DNA from: Bacteroidota bacterium
GTDB lineage: Bacteria; Bacteroidota; Bacteroidia; B-17B0; Aurantibacillaceae
Reading direction: 5' to 3'
Assembly (NCBI GenBank): GCA_018267655.1
Contig: JAFDYB010000008.1
Location: 1-58,049 of the forward strand
DNA: 58,049 bases
Below, piece by piece: positions 35,049 through 43,770 of this stretch. The notes beneath the pieces are model-generated. The model worked only from the letters and a program-made list of their open reading frames with translations. It was not told the origin of the DNA and did not search any database. The translations under genes and the position numbers were made by a program. Numbering within the stretch: the stretch's first letter is position 1; each line of letters begins with the position of its first letter.

Positions 35049-37763
35049 TTACGGTAACACTAAAACTTTTCCGCTAAAATTATAACTAATGCCTCTAATA
35101 TCAACTATTGCAACGCTCCAAAAATAAATATCTTCTTTTTTAGAAATATTGCTGGCATCCCAATAGTCATAAATACTTGTGCTTTCAAATACTTTATGCC
35201 CCCATCTGCTAAATATTTCTAATTTATAGCCATTTGTACTCCAATCAGTTCCTCTGGGTTTAAACACATCATTTTTTCCATCGCCATTTGGGGTGAAAGC
35301 GTCTGGTGCATAAAAATTAAACCCAATAGCAACACATATTGTTTTAATAGTACTGTCAATACAATTGTTTTGCGATATTACCTTTAATTTATAATCAAAA
35401 CAGCCTTCGTTAAAAAAGCTTTGCAAAATAGTGCTTTCGTTTGAAATAAATGAGTTGTCAACTTGCCATGTGTATGATACAGCATTTGAACTTGTATTTA
35501 CAAACGATACGTTTTGAGCATTATTTAAATCTAACTGCTCAGGGTTTGTAGTAAAACTTGCCACAGGAGATGGTAAAACTGTTATTGCATTTTTATAAAC
35601 AAATGTTGCTTTACAATTATTTGAATCAATGCTTGTCATTTGAACATTGTATTGCCCATTTAATTGATAACAGTTGCTTACGTTTAAGCCAGTTTGTTGA
35701 ATTGGCCCGTTTCCAAAATTCCAATATACCGTTTGTGTGTTAGGTGTAATATTTTGAAATGCTATGCACAGAGGGCTGCATCCCTTATTGTTAGATACGG
35801 AGAATGAAGGTTGAAGTACGGGCAATAAATTAACCGAAACCACTTTTGTCGCTTGAGGTGAGCCACAAGCGTCGTTTACGGTAAGGGTATAAATTGGTAC
35901 CGAAACCGAATTTAAAAATAAGCCTGCTGTTGTTGTATTACCGGGTTGCCAGGTATAATTGTAAATTCCGTCTCCTCCGGTAACAGTTGGCGTTATTTGC
36001 GCAGTACTTCCAGGGCATATAGCCCCCGACATGGCATTAAAACTTATGTTAATTGGCGGCAAAACAGTAACAGTTATTGTATAAGGTGGCCCGGTACAGC
36101 CATTACTGTCGTAGGCATTCAAACTATATACAGTGGTTGATGCAGGACTAATATTAATAAGCTGCCCGCTTAAACTTCCGGGATTCCACGCATAAGTAAA
36201 TGACCCGGAATTACTACTAACAGAGGCTTGTAAGCTTACTGTTTTTCCTACACAAATTATTGAGGGGGCATTTGCACTGTATGTAAATGCACTTGGCTGT
36301 TGAAAGCTAATAGTAGTAGTTGCCGGGCAGCCATGAGCATCAACTGCTTTTAAAATATAAAAACCTGGACATAAATTATTTATCAAATTGCTGGTAGTTG
36401 TTGCTGTTCCGCTTGCACTATAAGTAATAGGTGTTACTGCATTTTGGGCATTTAACAATACTGCTCCATTGCAAATACCATTGCATACAGGTGCAGTGTA
36501 ACCTATAACGCTTAAACTAACCGTACTTAAATTAGGAATAACAATTTGTGTTTGAAGCGTACACGTATTGGCGTCAGTAACAAGTACTGTATAAACCCCA
36601 CTCGATACATTTGAAATAATATTACTGGGATTTGGCAGAGAATTAATTAAGAAATTATATGGTAAATTTCCACCAGAAACAGTTATAGTTGCTCCACCAT
36701 CAGTAGCACTGCAATTTTCGGGCTTAGTGGCAATACTTAAATTCATGCTTGAGGTTGGCACAACACTAACAATACTAGTGGTTACACAAGCTGAACCATC
36801 AGTAACACTAAGTGTATAAATACCAATAGATACATTTAAAGCAACGCTAGTGGTTGAGCTTAAACCCGTCCAATTATAGTAAAGAGGACTAGGTGCGCTA
36901 CTTACACTTACAGTAGCACTGCCATTTGCTTTTCCGGGGCAAGTAGGAGAAGTTGTTGAAAATGTTAAAATAGGCTGTGGTACTTGATTAAACAGCACTG
37001 TATTTGTAACTACACAGCTATAACTGTCGCTTGTTGTAATTGTTTTAATACCAATTGTTTGAGGAGGAGAAAGAGAACCTGTGCAAGTAACTCCATTTAC
37101 AGAGTACGAATAAGGTGCAAGCCCACCTGTTGAAGATATGATTGATGAAAGTGTACCGTTAAAACATGGGATTAATGTGTTAATAATTACTGAATTAATT
37201 TTAGAAACAGTAGCAATAAAAACAGTGTTTGAAACAGTGCAGCCCTTGCTATCAGTTATTGTTAGCGATGCTACCCCCATTGGTAACGAGGTATTATACT
37301 GAGTAGTTACGCCATTTGACCAGGCGTAATAAATTGGTGGGGTTAAGCCCGAAGATCCGCTAAAACTACCAGAAACACTGCCATTATTGCCTCCAAAACA
37401 CGTTACACTACTGGTTGACGAAAAAGAAATTGCATTTGGAGAAAAAGGTGCAATTACATTAAACCAAGTGCTGGCGCTACACCCTGCGGCATCAAGTATT
37501 ACAAACTTGTAATTACCAATAGGTATGGCAGATGTAGTACCCGTAACGGCTGCTGCAGAGCCTGATGCGTAAACAATACCGCCCGGCACACTCACAAATG
37601 AGTATGTAAATGGGAGGCTTGCCCCTGATACAGTATATGTTCCGTAGGCAGTGTTTGTTAAGCAATCGTAGTTATTTGAGGGACTTAAATAAATTGTTGG
37701 GCACTGAGAATAAATTGATATAACACAACAAAATGCAAAACAAGTATATAGGTATTTTAACAC
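35049..37763 (-). CDS. Large SprB/PKD-repeat surface protein with gliding-motility (CHU_C) C-terminal domain
   Basis: 904 residues from a GTG at 37763, giving the signal peptide LKYLYTCFAFCCVISIYSQ. An ATG 36 nt upstream is in frame, but would put a Lys inside the hydrophobic core and lies upstream of a -7-like box. The body is a chain of ~70-80-residue SprB-type repeats (PSPLYYNWTGLSSTTS, SIGIYTLSVTDGSACV), each with a Cys pair, then a PKD-like domain (~680-770, IAFQNITPNTQTVYWNFGNG). The C-terminal ~85 residues (FTPNGDGKNDVFKPRG, LEIFSRWGHKVFES) are the TIGR04131 type B sorting domain, which is processed by T9SS. It is probably a cell-surface adhesin. Confidence 0.9.
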   Translation of the reverse strand: MLKYLYTCFAFCCVISIYSQCPTIYLSPSNNYDCLTNTAYGTYTVSGASLPFTYSFVSVPGGIVYASGSAAAVTGTTSAIPIGNYKFVILDAAGCSASTWFNVIAPFSPNAISFSSTSSVTCFGGNNGSVSGSFSGSSGLTPPIYYAWSNGVTTQYNTSLPMGVASLTITDSKGCTVSNTVFIATVSKINSVIINTLIPCFNGTLSSIISSTGGLAPYSYSVNGVTCTGSLSPPQTIGIKTITTSDSYSCVVTNTVLFNQVPQPILTFSTTSPTCPGKANGSATVSVSSAPSPLYYNWTGLSSTTSVALNVSIGIYTLSVTDGSACVTTSIVSVVPTSSMNLSIATKPENCSATDGGATITVSGGNLPYNFLINSLPNPSNIISNVSSGVYTVLVTDANTCTLQTQIVIPNLSTVSLSVIGYTAPVCNGICNGAVLLNAQNAVTPITYSASGTATTTSNLINNLCPGFYILKAVDAHGCPATTTISFQQPSAFTYSANAPSIICVGKTVSLQASVSSNSGSFTYAWNPGSLSGQLINISPASTTVYSLNAYDSNGCTGPPYTITVTVLPPINISFNAMSGAICPGSTAQITPTVTGGDGIYNYTWQPGNTTTAGLFLNSVSVPIYTLTVNDACGSPQATKVVSVNLLPVLQPSFSVSNNKGCSPLCIAFQNITPNTQTVYWNFGNGPIQQTGLNVSNCYQLNGQYNVQMTSIDSNNCKATFVYKNAITVLPSPVASFTTNPEQLDLNNAQNVSFVNTSSNAVSYTWQVDNSFISNESTILQSFFNEGCFDYKLKVISQNNCIDSTIKTICVAIGFNFYAPDAFTPNGDGKNDVFKPRGTDWSTNGYKLEIFSRWGHKVFESTSIYDYWDASNISKKEDIYFWSVAIVDIRGISYNFSGKVLVLP

Positions 37764-37772
37764 TAGTAATAG

Positions 37773-37780
37773 CAAAAATA
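37773..37780 (-). promoter_or_regulatory. -7-like element before the SprB-repeat protein
   Basis: TATTTTTG on the minus strand (plus-strand CAAAAATA). TTTG at 37800-37797 is 16 nt further up, a little closer than usual. If real, the transcript would start about at the GTG codon, making the mRNA almost leaderless. Confidence 0.4.
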
Positions 37781-37850
37781 AACAAATGTGTACTATCAAA
37801 CGCTTTAATTTTTATAAGTGGCGCTTATATTTTTGTTATTGGTAAAAAAA

Positions 37851-37882
37851 TTTGCGTTTAAGCTGAAAAATACCTAAACTTG
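37851..37882 (+). promoter_or_regulatory. Promoter of secG
   Basis: TTTG (37851-37854), 20 nt, TAAACTTG (37875-37882), one base off TAnnTTTG. secG begins 20 nt later. Confidence 0.55.
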
Positions 37883-37901
37883 CAGTCCAAAATTTTTTAA
37901 A

Positions 37902-38231
37902 ATGATTTTTTCTATATTAATAATACTTATTAGCGTTTTACTTACATTGGTTGTATTAGTTCAAAATTCAAAAGGTGGAGGTATTCAAAGTCAATTTGGT
38001 GCTGCAAACCAAATTATGGGGGTTAAGCGTGGCACCGAAGTTATTGAAAAAGCTACATGGGCTTTGGCCATTGCATTAATTTTAATTAGCGTTGTTATGG
38101 CTCCAAAAGGTGGTAATACCATTAATAGCGATGACGATGGATCTTCAGTGAAAAAGCGCGCTCAGTCGGCAGTTGGCGTTCCATCTGCTCCTGTTCAAAA
38201 TCAACCAAGCCAGCCAGGTCAACCAAAATAA
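37902..38231 (+). CDS. secG: Preprotein translocase subunit SecG
   Basis: 109 residues. TM1 is FSILIILISVLLTLVVLVQ, followed by the SecG signature NSKGGGIQSQFGAANQIMG and GTEVIEKATWALAIALILIS (TM2). The hydrophilic Gln/Pro-rich tail (PVQNQPSQPGQPK) is variable. SecG assists SecYEG-mediated export across the inner membrane. It stands alone behind its own promoter, as in many Bacteroidota. Confidence 0.95.
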   Translation: MIFSILIILISVLLTLVVLVQNSKGGGIQSQFGAANQIMGVKRGTEVIEKATWALAIALILISVVMAPKGGNTINSDDDGSSVKKRAQSAVGVPSAPVQNQPSQPGQPK

Positions 38232-38368
38232 GTGTTTATTTTTTTTGTACTAGTTTTCTAAAAAAGACTAATTAGTTTTAATTACACCATTTAAGACGTT
38301 TTAATCGTTTTTAAAACCTCATTAAAAAAAGTTAAAGAGAAAACTAAATTTTTTCTTACTTTAGAACT

Positions 38369-40276
38369 GTGAAAAAACTATTTTTTTTGCTCGCTGTAAC
38401 TCTTGTATTTAAAACACATGCACAAAACAACGCAGAGCTCTTAAAACTTGAAAAAGATACATTATCGCCTATTGATACCGTAAGATTTAATGCATACAGC
38501 GAACTATCGTGGAATTTACAACAAGCCAATTCAGCAAAATCGAAATATTATGCTTTAAAGTTGCTTAATGAAGCAAAAAATAAAAAATCAAAAAAACATA
38601 TTGCACAAGCCTTTAATGATTTAACAGTAGTTTATATAAATACGGGCAATCTTAAGCTGGCAGAGTTATACGCTGACAGTTGTTTAGCTATTCGTTTAAA
38701 ATTAAATAATAAACTACAACTGGCTTCTATTTATAATAAAATAGGAATTATTAATGAGTACCAATTAAAATATTCAAAAGCGCTTGAGTATCATTTATTG
38801 GCATTAAAAATATTTGAAGATTTAAATATAAAAACAAATATAATTCAATCAATCGTTGGTATATCTGCTATTTATAGGGGCATAGGCGATAATAAAAAAG
38901 CCATTTCGTACATAAATAAAGCCTTGTTAATGATTGGCAAAAATGAAATGGGAATACACTTAGCCGGCTTATATAGTAGTTTGGCAAGTAGCTACGACAA
39001 TTTACAAATAGCAGATTCGGCTATTTTTTATAATAAAAAAGCAAAAGAAATTGCATTAAAAGCAAAAAACTATTCAGGAGCGGCAGTATTAGCCAATAAT
39101 TTAGGTGTAATTTATTCAAGACTTGGCAAACTAAAAGAGCGCCTTGACTGTTATAATGAAGCTATTAAATATTCTGAAATAATTTCAGATACGGTAAACT
39201 TAGCATTTTATCAATGCAATGTAGCGCAATCGCTGCTTGAGATGGGGAAAATTGATGATGCCGAAAAAATCATGAAAAAAAGCCTTCAAATTTCGTTAAA
39301 AGTAAAGCATAATGAAAATATATTAAACTCGTACAAAGCATTAACCAGTTTGTGTTTTTATAAACACCAGCCCGATTCAGGTATTTATTATTTTGAAAAA
39401 TACAGGTTAATTCACGACAGTATTTTTTCAGTTCAACAAAGTGATGCTCTTGCAGAAGCTCAAACAAAATATGAGGTTGAAAAAAAAGATTTAGAATTAT
39501 TAAAACATAAATCAGAATTAATTATTCAATCTAAACAAAATTCAATTAAAACACTTTTATTAATTAGTGTAATCGCAATTTCGATTTTATTAATTCTGTT
39601 TTTATTTTACAGAAACAAATATTATAAAAAACAGCACGCTTATCAAATACAGCTAAAAGACGAGCAAAACAAACAGCAAATTATGCTGGCACAAGAAAAA
39701 GAGCGTACAAGAATTGCCCAAGATTTGCACGATAACATGGGCGCTTATGCCACTTCAATTTTAGCGCAAATAGATAGCCTTGAAGTTAGCAAAAGCACAG
39801 AAAAAATTAAAGAATTACGTGTTGATGCTGAAAACATAATGGGCACACTTCGCGAAACAATTTGGGTTTTAAAAACTAAAACAATTACCTCGCAGCAATT
39901 TTTTGATTTTATAAAAAACTATATAGGAAAACAGTTGGTTAGTAATTTAAATTTAAACGTTATTTATCACGAAAATATTGAAAAATCAAGAGAAATTAGC
40001 CCATCTGTTGGGTTAAATTTATATCGTATAATTCAAGAAATTACACAAAATATAATTAAACATTCGCACGCAAAAAACATAGAGGTATATTTTGAATCTT
40101 CTGAAAAAATTTCGATTTGTATTATAGATGACGGCAAAGGCTTTAATAAAAATGAATTGCGTAGAAAAAGTGGTTTAGAAAATATTGAGTTTAGAGCCAA
40201 CGAAATAAAGTACCTACTCCATATTGAAAGCGCTCTTAACACCGGTTCAAAAGTTATGGTAGAAGAACTTTTATAA
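38369..40276 (+). CDS. TPR-containing sensor histidine kinase (HisKA_3/NarL-type partner)
   Basis: 635 residues from a GTG start; KKLFFLLAVTLVFKTHAQ is a signal peptide, which supports it. Residues ~25-350 are TPRs in the periplasm (ALEYHLLALKIFEDLNIKTN). One TM helix lies near 393-413 (TLLLISVIAISILLILFLFY). The cytoplasmic part has the HisKA_3 H-box EKERTRIAQDLHDNMGAYAT with His at about 454, an N-box IIQEITQNIIKHSHAKNIEV and a G-box IIDDGKGFNKNEL. It should phosphorylate the response regulator encoded 51 nt downstream. The signal is unknown. The linker TKYEVEKKDLELLKHKSE closely resembles that of the SpoIIE protein at 12741. Confidence 0.93.
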   Translation: MKKLFFLLAVTLVFKTHAQNNAELLKLEKDTLSPIDTVRFNAYSELSWNLQQANSAKSKYYALKLLNEAKNKKSKKHIAQAFNDLTVVYINTGNLKLAELYADSCLAIRLKLNNKLQLASIYNKIGIINEYQLKYSKALEYHLLALKIFEDLNIKTNIIQSIVGISAIYRGIGDNKKAISYINKALLMIGKNEMGIHLAGLYSSLASSYDNLQIADSAIFYNKKAKEIALKAKNYSGAAVLANNLGVIYSRLGKLKERLDCYNEAIKYSEIISDTVNLAFYQCNVAQSLLEMGKIDDAEKIMKKSLQISLKVKHNENILNSYKALTSLCFYKHQPDSGIYYFEKYRLIHDSIFSVQQSDALAEAQTKYEVEKKDLELLKHKSELIIQSKQNSIKTLLLISVIAISILLILFLFYRNKYYKKQHAYQIQLKDEQNKQQIMLAQEKERTRIAQDLHDNMGAYATSILAQIDSLEVSKSTEKIKELRVDAENIMGTLRETIWVLKTKTITSQQFFDFIKNYIGKQLVSNLNLNVIYHENIEKSREISPSVGLNLYRIIQEITQNIIKHSHAKNIEVYFESSEKISICIIDDGKGFNKNELRRKSGLENIEFRANEIKYLLHIESALNTGSKVMVEELL

Positions 40277-40327
40277 TAGTCGTTTTCGAGTATTTTATAT
40301 AAAAACGCTTTAAAGTATTTTTACAAA

Positions 40328-40993
40328 ATGAGAATTAATTTAGCCATAGTTGACGACAAAAATGTAAATCGAAAAACAGTTATTCAAAAACTTATTGGGT
40401 ACGATGAAATTGAAATAATGTTGGAAGCCGGTAATGGCAGCGATTTCCTTGAACAACTTAAAAACACCTCTGTTAATCACCATCCACATGTTGTTTTAAT
40501 GGACATAGACATGCCTGTGTTAGATGGTATTGAAACAGTAAAAATAGCCTCAATCGCCTACCCTAACATTAAATTTATAATGCTAACTATTTTTGAAGAT
40601 ACTGATAGAATTTTTGAAGCAATAAAAGCTGGCGCAAATGGCTATTTACTAAAAGAAGATAAAGCCGTAAATATTGTAGATGCTATTTTAAACGTTATTG
40701 AACACAATGGAATACCTATGAGCCCAAGTATTGCACGCAAGGCAATGGAAATGCTTGTTAATCAATCTAAGCCGGATTCAAAAGCTGAATTAAATACTAA
40801 TCTTGGACTGTCGAGTCGTGAAATTGATATTTTAAAAAATCTTGCTAATGGCGACACTTATAATCAAATTGGTGAAAAATTGTTTATCAGTCCTTTAACC
40901 GTAAGAAAGCATGTTGCTAATTTATATGCTAAACTTCATGTGAACAACAGAATGCAAATAATAAATATTGCCCGAGAAAATAAATTGATTTAA
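40328..40993 (+). CDS. NarL/LuxR-family response regulator
   Basis: 221 residues. The receiver domain (1-~125) has the acidic pair DD at 9-10, phospho-acceptor Asp59 in VVLMDIDMPVLDG, Thr in IMLTIFEDTD and Lys in GYLLKEDKA. The C-terminal LuxR-type helix-turn-helix (~155-215) is LSSREIDILKNLANGDTYNQ then IGEKLFISPLTVRKHVANLY. It pairs with the upstream TPR kinase in one two-component operon. Its target genes cannot be seen here. Confidence 0.95.
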   Translation: MRINLAIVDDKNVNRKTVIQKLIGYDEIEIMLEAGNGSDFLEQLKNTSVNHHPHVVLMDIDMPVLDGIETVKIASIAYPNIKFIMLTIFEDTDRIFEAIKAGANGYLLKEDKAVNIVDAILNVIEHNGIPMSPSIARKAMEMLVNQSKPDSKAELNTNLGLSSREIDILKNLANGDTYNQIGEKLFISPLTVRKHVANLYAKLHVNNRMQIINIARENKLI

Positions 40994-41206
40994 AAATCGA
41001 TAGCGTTTCATTAACTGTGTAAATTAAAATTTATTCTAATGATTACTTTGTTGCGTCAGTAAAACTAAAAGTCTTAAATTGGAAATAACTTTTTGATAAT
41101 TTTAAACCCACATAGTTATGATATACAATGAGTATTACTAAAAAACAAGTTTTTTTTTAAACCCTGTCAAAATCTGCAAGATTTATCGGATTTTTTAAAG
41201 CCTTAC

Positions 41207-41231
41207 AAAAAAGTGCCGTAGCGCATTTTTT
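41207..41231. terminator. Bidirectional terminator between response regulator and thioesterase
   Basis: Six A, then GTGC-CGTA-GCGCA, then six T: an A6/T6 stem capped by TGC/GCA with a bulged G. A-run on one side and T-run on the other let it serve both the plus-strand kinase/regulator unit and the minus-strand xerD-to-thioesterase unit. Confidence 0.5.
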
Positions 41232-41250
41232 AGAATAAAAAAAGAATTTT

Positions 41251-41709
41251 TTACTTTTTAATAAATTTACTTTTTAAAACAATTGTGCATGTAAACCTTG
41301 ATATACAAGTAAGTTCATTAGCATCATTATAAATTTTAATATCCCAAATGTGGTTTCGCCCTGCAATGTTTATAGGTGTGCAAACCCCTTTTACTTTTCC
41401 GTTTAATACAGCTTTAATATGGTTTGCATTAATTTCAATACCTACAGCTATATATATAGATGAATCAATTACATATAAAGAGGCTACGCTCCCTAAAGTT
41501 TCAGCTAAAGCAACATTAGCACCGCCATGAAGTAAACCAAAAGGTTGTTTTGTTTTTTCGTTTACAGGCATGGTTGCAATTAAGTAGTCGTTAGCAACTT
41601 CGCAAAATTCAATGCCTAAATTTTCGCCTAATGATTTTTTGTTTAGGTTATTTAATTCAGTAATATTGGGCTTTTTATACCAAATAGTATTGTTACTTGT
41701 ATTTGACAT
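41251..41709 (-). CDS. Hotdog-fold thioesterase, PaaI-like
   Basis: 152 residues. The hotdog core with the active-site block QPFGLLHGGANVALAETLGS is that of the PaaI/4HBT family, followed by YIAVGIEINANHIKAVLNGK and the strand TPINIAGRNHIWDIKIYND. These enzymes hydrolyse acyl-CoA thioesters such as hydroxyphenylacetyl-CoA or DHNA-CoA. A role in menaquinone synthesis is possible but not shown. It is the last gene of a minus-strand group with an exonuclease gene only 3 nt upstream. Confidence 0.92.
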   Translation of the reverse strand: MSNTSNNTIWYKKPNITELNNLNKKSLGENLGIEFCEVANDYLIATMPVNEKTKQPFGLLHGGANVALAETLGSVASLYVIDSSIYIAVGIEINANHIKAVLNGKVKGVCTPINIAGRNHIWDIKIYNDANELTCISRFTCTIVLKSKFIKK

Positions 41710-41712
41710 AAA

Positions 41713-42516
41713 TTATTTTTTAATGTTTGTTCGTATTTGTGTAATAATTCGTTTGGTGTATAAAGGGAAATCGCCATTCATCATCCATGTGTAATAACTT
41801 GGTTCTTTTTCAAAAACATCTGCAACCAATTTGTCTTTATGTTTACCAAAGTTAAATACCTCTTGTCCTTTATCATTAAATACTATTCTTCCTGCTAAGT
41901 CTGCATTTCGTGTAAGGGAGGTTAACTTGCTAAGTAATTCAATGTTGTTTTGTATTGGTTGATACTTTTCTCCTTTTTCATTTTCTAAAGTTCTGTCTTT
42001 ATATTTTTCGAGCTGCGATTTAAATATTTCATAAGTTGCTTTTGCATCGGCCATAGCTGAGTGGGCATTTATTAATGTTTTTTCACAATAAAATTTATAA
42101 GCTGCACTTAAATTACGAGGCTCCATAAAATGAAAAATATTTTGAACATCAATTAATTTTCGTTGTTGAATATCAAAATCAATTTCTGCTTTCATAAATT
42201 CTTCTACTAACATAGGTATATCAAATTTATTTGAGTTATAACCTGCGATGTCAGCATTTCCAATAAATCCAGCAATTTCATTGCCTAATTGTTTAAATGT
42301 TGGTTTATCGGCAACATCTTTATTGTATATGCCATGCAGCATCGAAACCTTTTCAGGAATTGGCATTTCAGGGTTAATGCGCCATAACTTTTCTTCAGTT
42401 TCGTTGTTTGTATTTACTTTTATTATACCTATTTCTACAATTTTATCGTGGCCTATTGTTAGTCCTGTAGTTTCAAGGTCAATAAAAGCTAATGGTTTTG
42501 TTAAATTAATTTGCAT
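41713..42516 (-). CDS. DEDDh 3'-5' exonuclease (DnaQ-like) with C-terminal DUF3820-like module
   Basis: 267 residues. The exonuclease domain (~8-175) has D13 and E15 in AFIDLETTGL, a middle Asp in YNSNKFDIPML and the His/Asp pair in NAHSAMADAKATYEIF, all the DEDDh residues. The C-terminal ~55 residues (FNFGKHKDKLVADVFEKE, SYYTWMMNGDFPLYTK) resemble the small PF12843-type domain that is often attached to such exonucleases. It could proofread DNA or trim RNA; it is too short and too context-free to be called the replicative epsilon subunit. Its start overlaps the ispH stop by 11 bases. Confidence 0.9.
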   Translation of the reverse strand: MQINLTKPLAFIDLETTGLTIGHDKIVEIGIIKVNTNNETEEKLWRINPEMPIPEKVSMLHGIYNKDVADKPTFKQLGNEIAGFIGNADIAGYNSNKFDIPMLVEEFMKAEIDFDIQQRKLIDVQNIFHFMEPRNLSAAYKFYCEKTLINAHSAMADAKATYEIFKSQLEKYKDRTLENEKGEKYQPIQNNIELLSKLTSLTRNADLAGRIVFNDKGQEVFNFGKHKDKLVADVFEKEPSYYTWMMNGDFPLYTKRIITQIRTNIKK

Positions 42517-43744
42517 GTTTGTAGATTGATAGGTTAGTAATTACATCATTTAAATTTGATGCGTCGTTTAAAGTATTGTTTATTGTTTGAATAACAGCAT
42601 CGAGCACAGAATCTGGGCAGCTTGCGCCACTGGTAATGATAATTTTAGCAGGTAAGTTGCTAGGTAAAAAATTTTCTGTAATAATTTTTTCTTTTGTTTT
42701 CCAATTGAAATGATGAATAGTGTTTTTGTTTATTTCCGAAGGTCCCGAAATAAAAAATGTTTTAAATTTATTTTCGCAAAGCTCAACAATGTGCATGGTG
42801 TTGCTACTGTTATATCCGCCAACTACTATTGCTATGTCGGCATCAGTTTGTAATAATCCGGCGGTGGCATCTTGGTTCTCATTGGTAGCATAACAGAGTG
42901 TGTCATTTGTATCGGCAAAATGATTTTTTATTGAGTTAATACCATATTTTTTAATCATTATTTGCTTAAAAAAGTTGGCAATTTCAGCAGTTTCACTGGC
43001 AAGCATTGTAGTTTGATTAATAACTCCAATTTTGTTTAAATGAAGATGAATATCAAAATTCTTTGAAAACTTATCTTTAAAATCTTCTTCAAAAGAATTT
43101 TGCGATTTATTCTTTGTGATATAAGAAGCAAGGAGTTCTGCCTCTTGCATGTTTTTAATTACAATAACTGCCTCTGAGTGTTCTTTACTTCGCGAAAAGG
43201 TGCTACGAGTTTCTTCGTGAGTGTATTTTCCGTGTATAATAATTGTGTGATTTGTTTTTCCAATTTGCTCTGATTTTTTCCAAACTCTTTCTACAAAAGG
43301 GCAAGTAGTGTTGTAGGCTTCAGTTTTTATGCCTTTTTCTTCTAATTGTTTAATAATGCTAAGTGGGGCGCCAAATGCAGGAATAATAACAACATCGTTT
43401 GATTGAAGTTGGTTGATTGGTATTAATTCATTGCCTTCGGTATCGTTTAAAAATTTTAAACCATAGCTAAGTAAATCTGCGTTTACTTTTGGGTTATGAA
43501 TCATTTGACTGAGCAAATAAATATTTTTGCCTTTGTTTTCTTCAACGGCTTTAAATGCAATTTCAATAGCATTTTCAACACCATAGCAAAAACCAAAATG
43601 GCGGGCAATGTAATAGGTTACTTTATCAAATTTAAGAACACTCGGAGAAATATCTTTTTTTCTAGGATCGTTTAGCTTTCTAAATTCTTTTACTTTTGAA
43701 ATTATTGGGCTTCGATAAAATTGCGGTACATTAAATGTTTTCAC
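42506..43744 (-). CDS. ispH: 4-hydroxy-3-methylbut-2-enyl diphosphate reductase (long form)
   Basis: 412 residues, longer than the ~310 of E. coli IspH and like the extended form seen in cyanobacteria and some Bacteroidota. The three [4Fe-4S] cysteines are in RHFGFCYGVENAIEIA (C53), AYNTTCPFVERVWKKSEQ and ITSGASCPDSVLDAVIQT. The HGKYTHEETRSTFSRS and GYNSSNTMHIVELCE blocks are also conserved. It performs the last step of the MEP isoprenoid pathway, making IPP and DMAPP. It sits between xerD (26 nt) and the exonuclease gene (11-nt overlap) in one apparent operon. Confidence 0.95.
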   Translation of the reverse strand: MKTFNVPQFYRSPIISKVKEFRKLNDPRKKDISPSVLKFDKVTYYIARHFGFCYGVENAIEIAFKAVEENKGKNIYLLSQMIHNPKVNADLLSYGLKFLNDTEGNELIPINQLQSNDVVIIPAFGAPLSIIKQLEEKGIKTEAYNTTCPFVERVWKKSEQIGKTNHTIIIHGKYTHEETRSTFSRSKEHSEAVIVIKNMQEAELLASYITKNKSQNSFEEDFKDKFSKNFDIHLHLNKIGVINQTTMLASETAEIANFFKQIMIKKYGINSIKNHFADTNDTLCYATNENQDATAGLLQTDADIAIVVGGYNSSNTMHIVELCENKFKTFFISGPSEINKNTIHHFNWKTKEKIITENFLPSNLPAKIIITSGASCPDSVLDAVIQTINNTLNDASNLNDVITNLSIYKHAN

Positions 43745-43770
43745 AAAAAATATTTTTTCAAAGGTATAAA

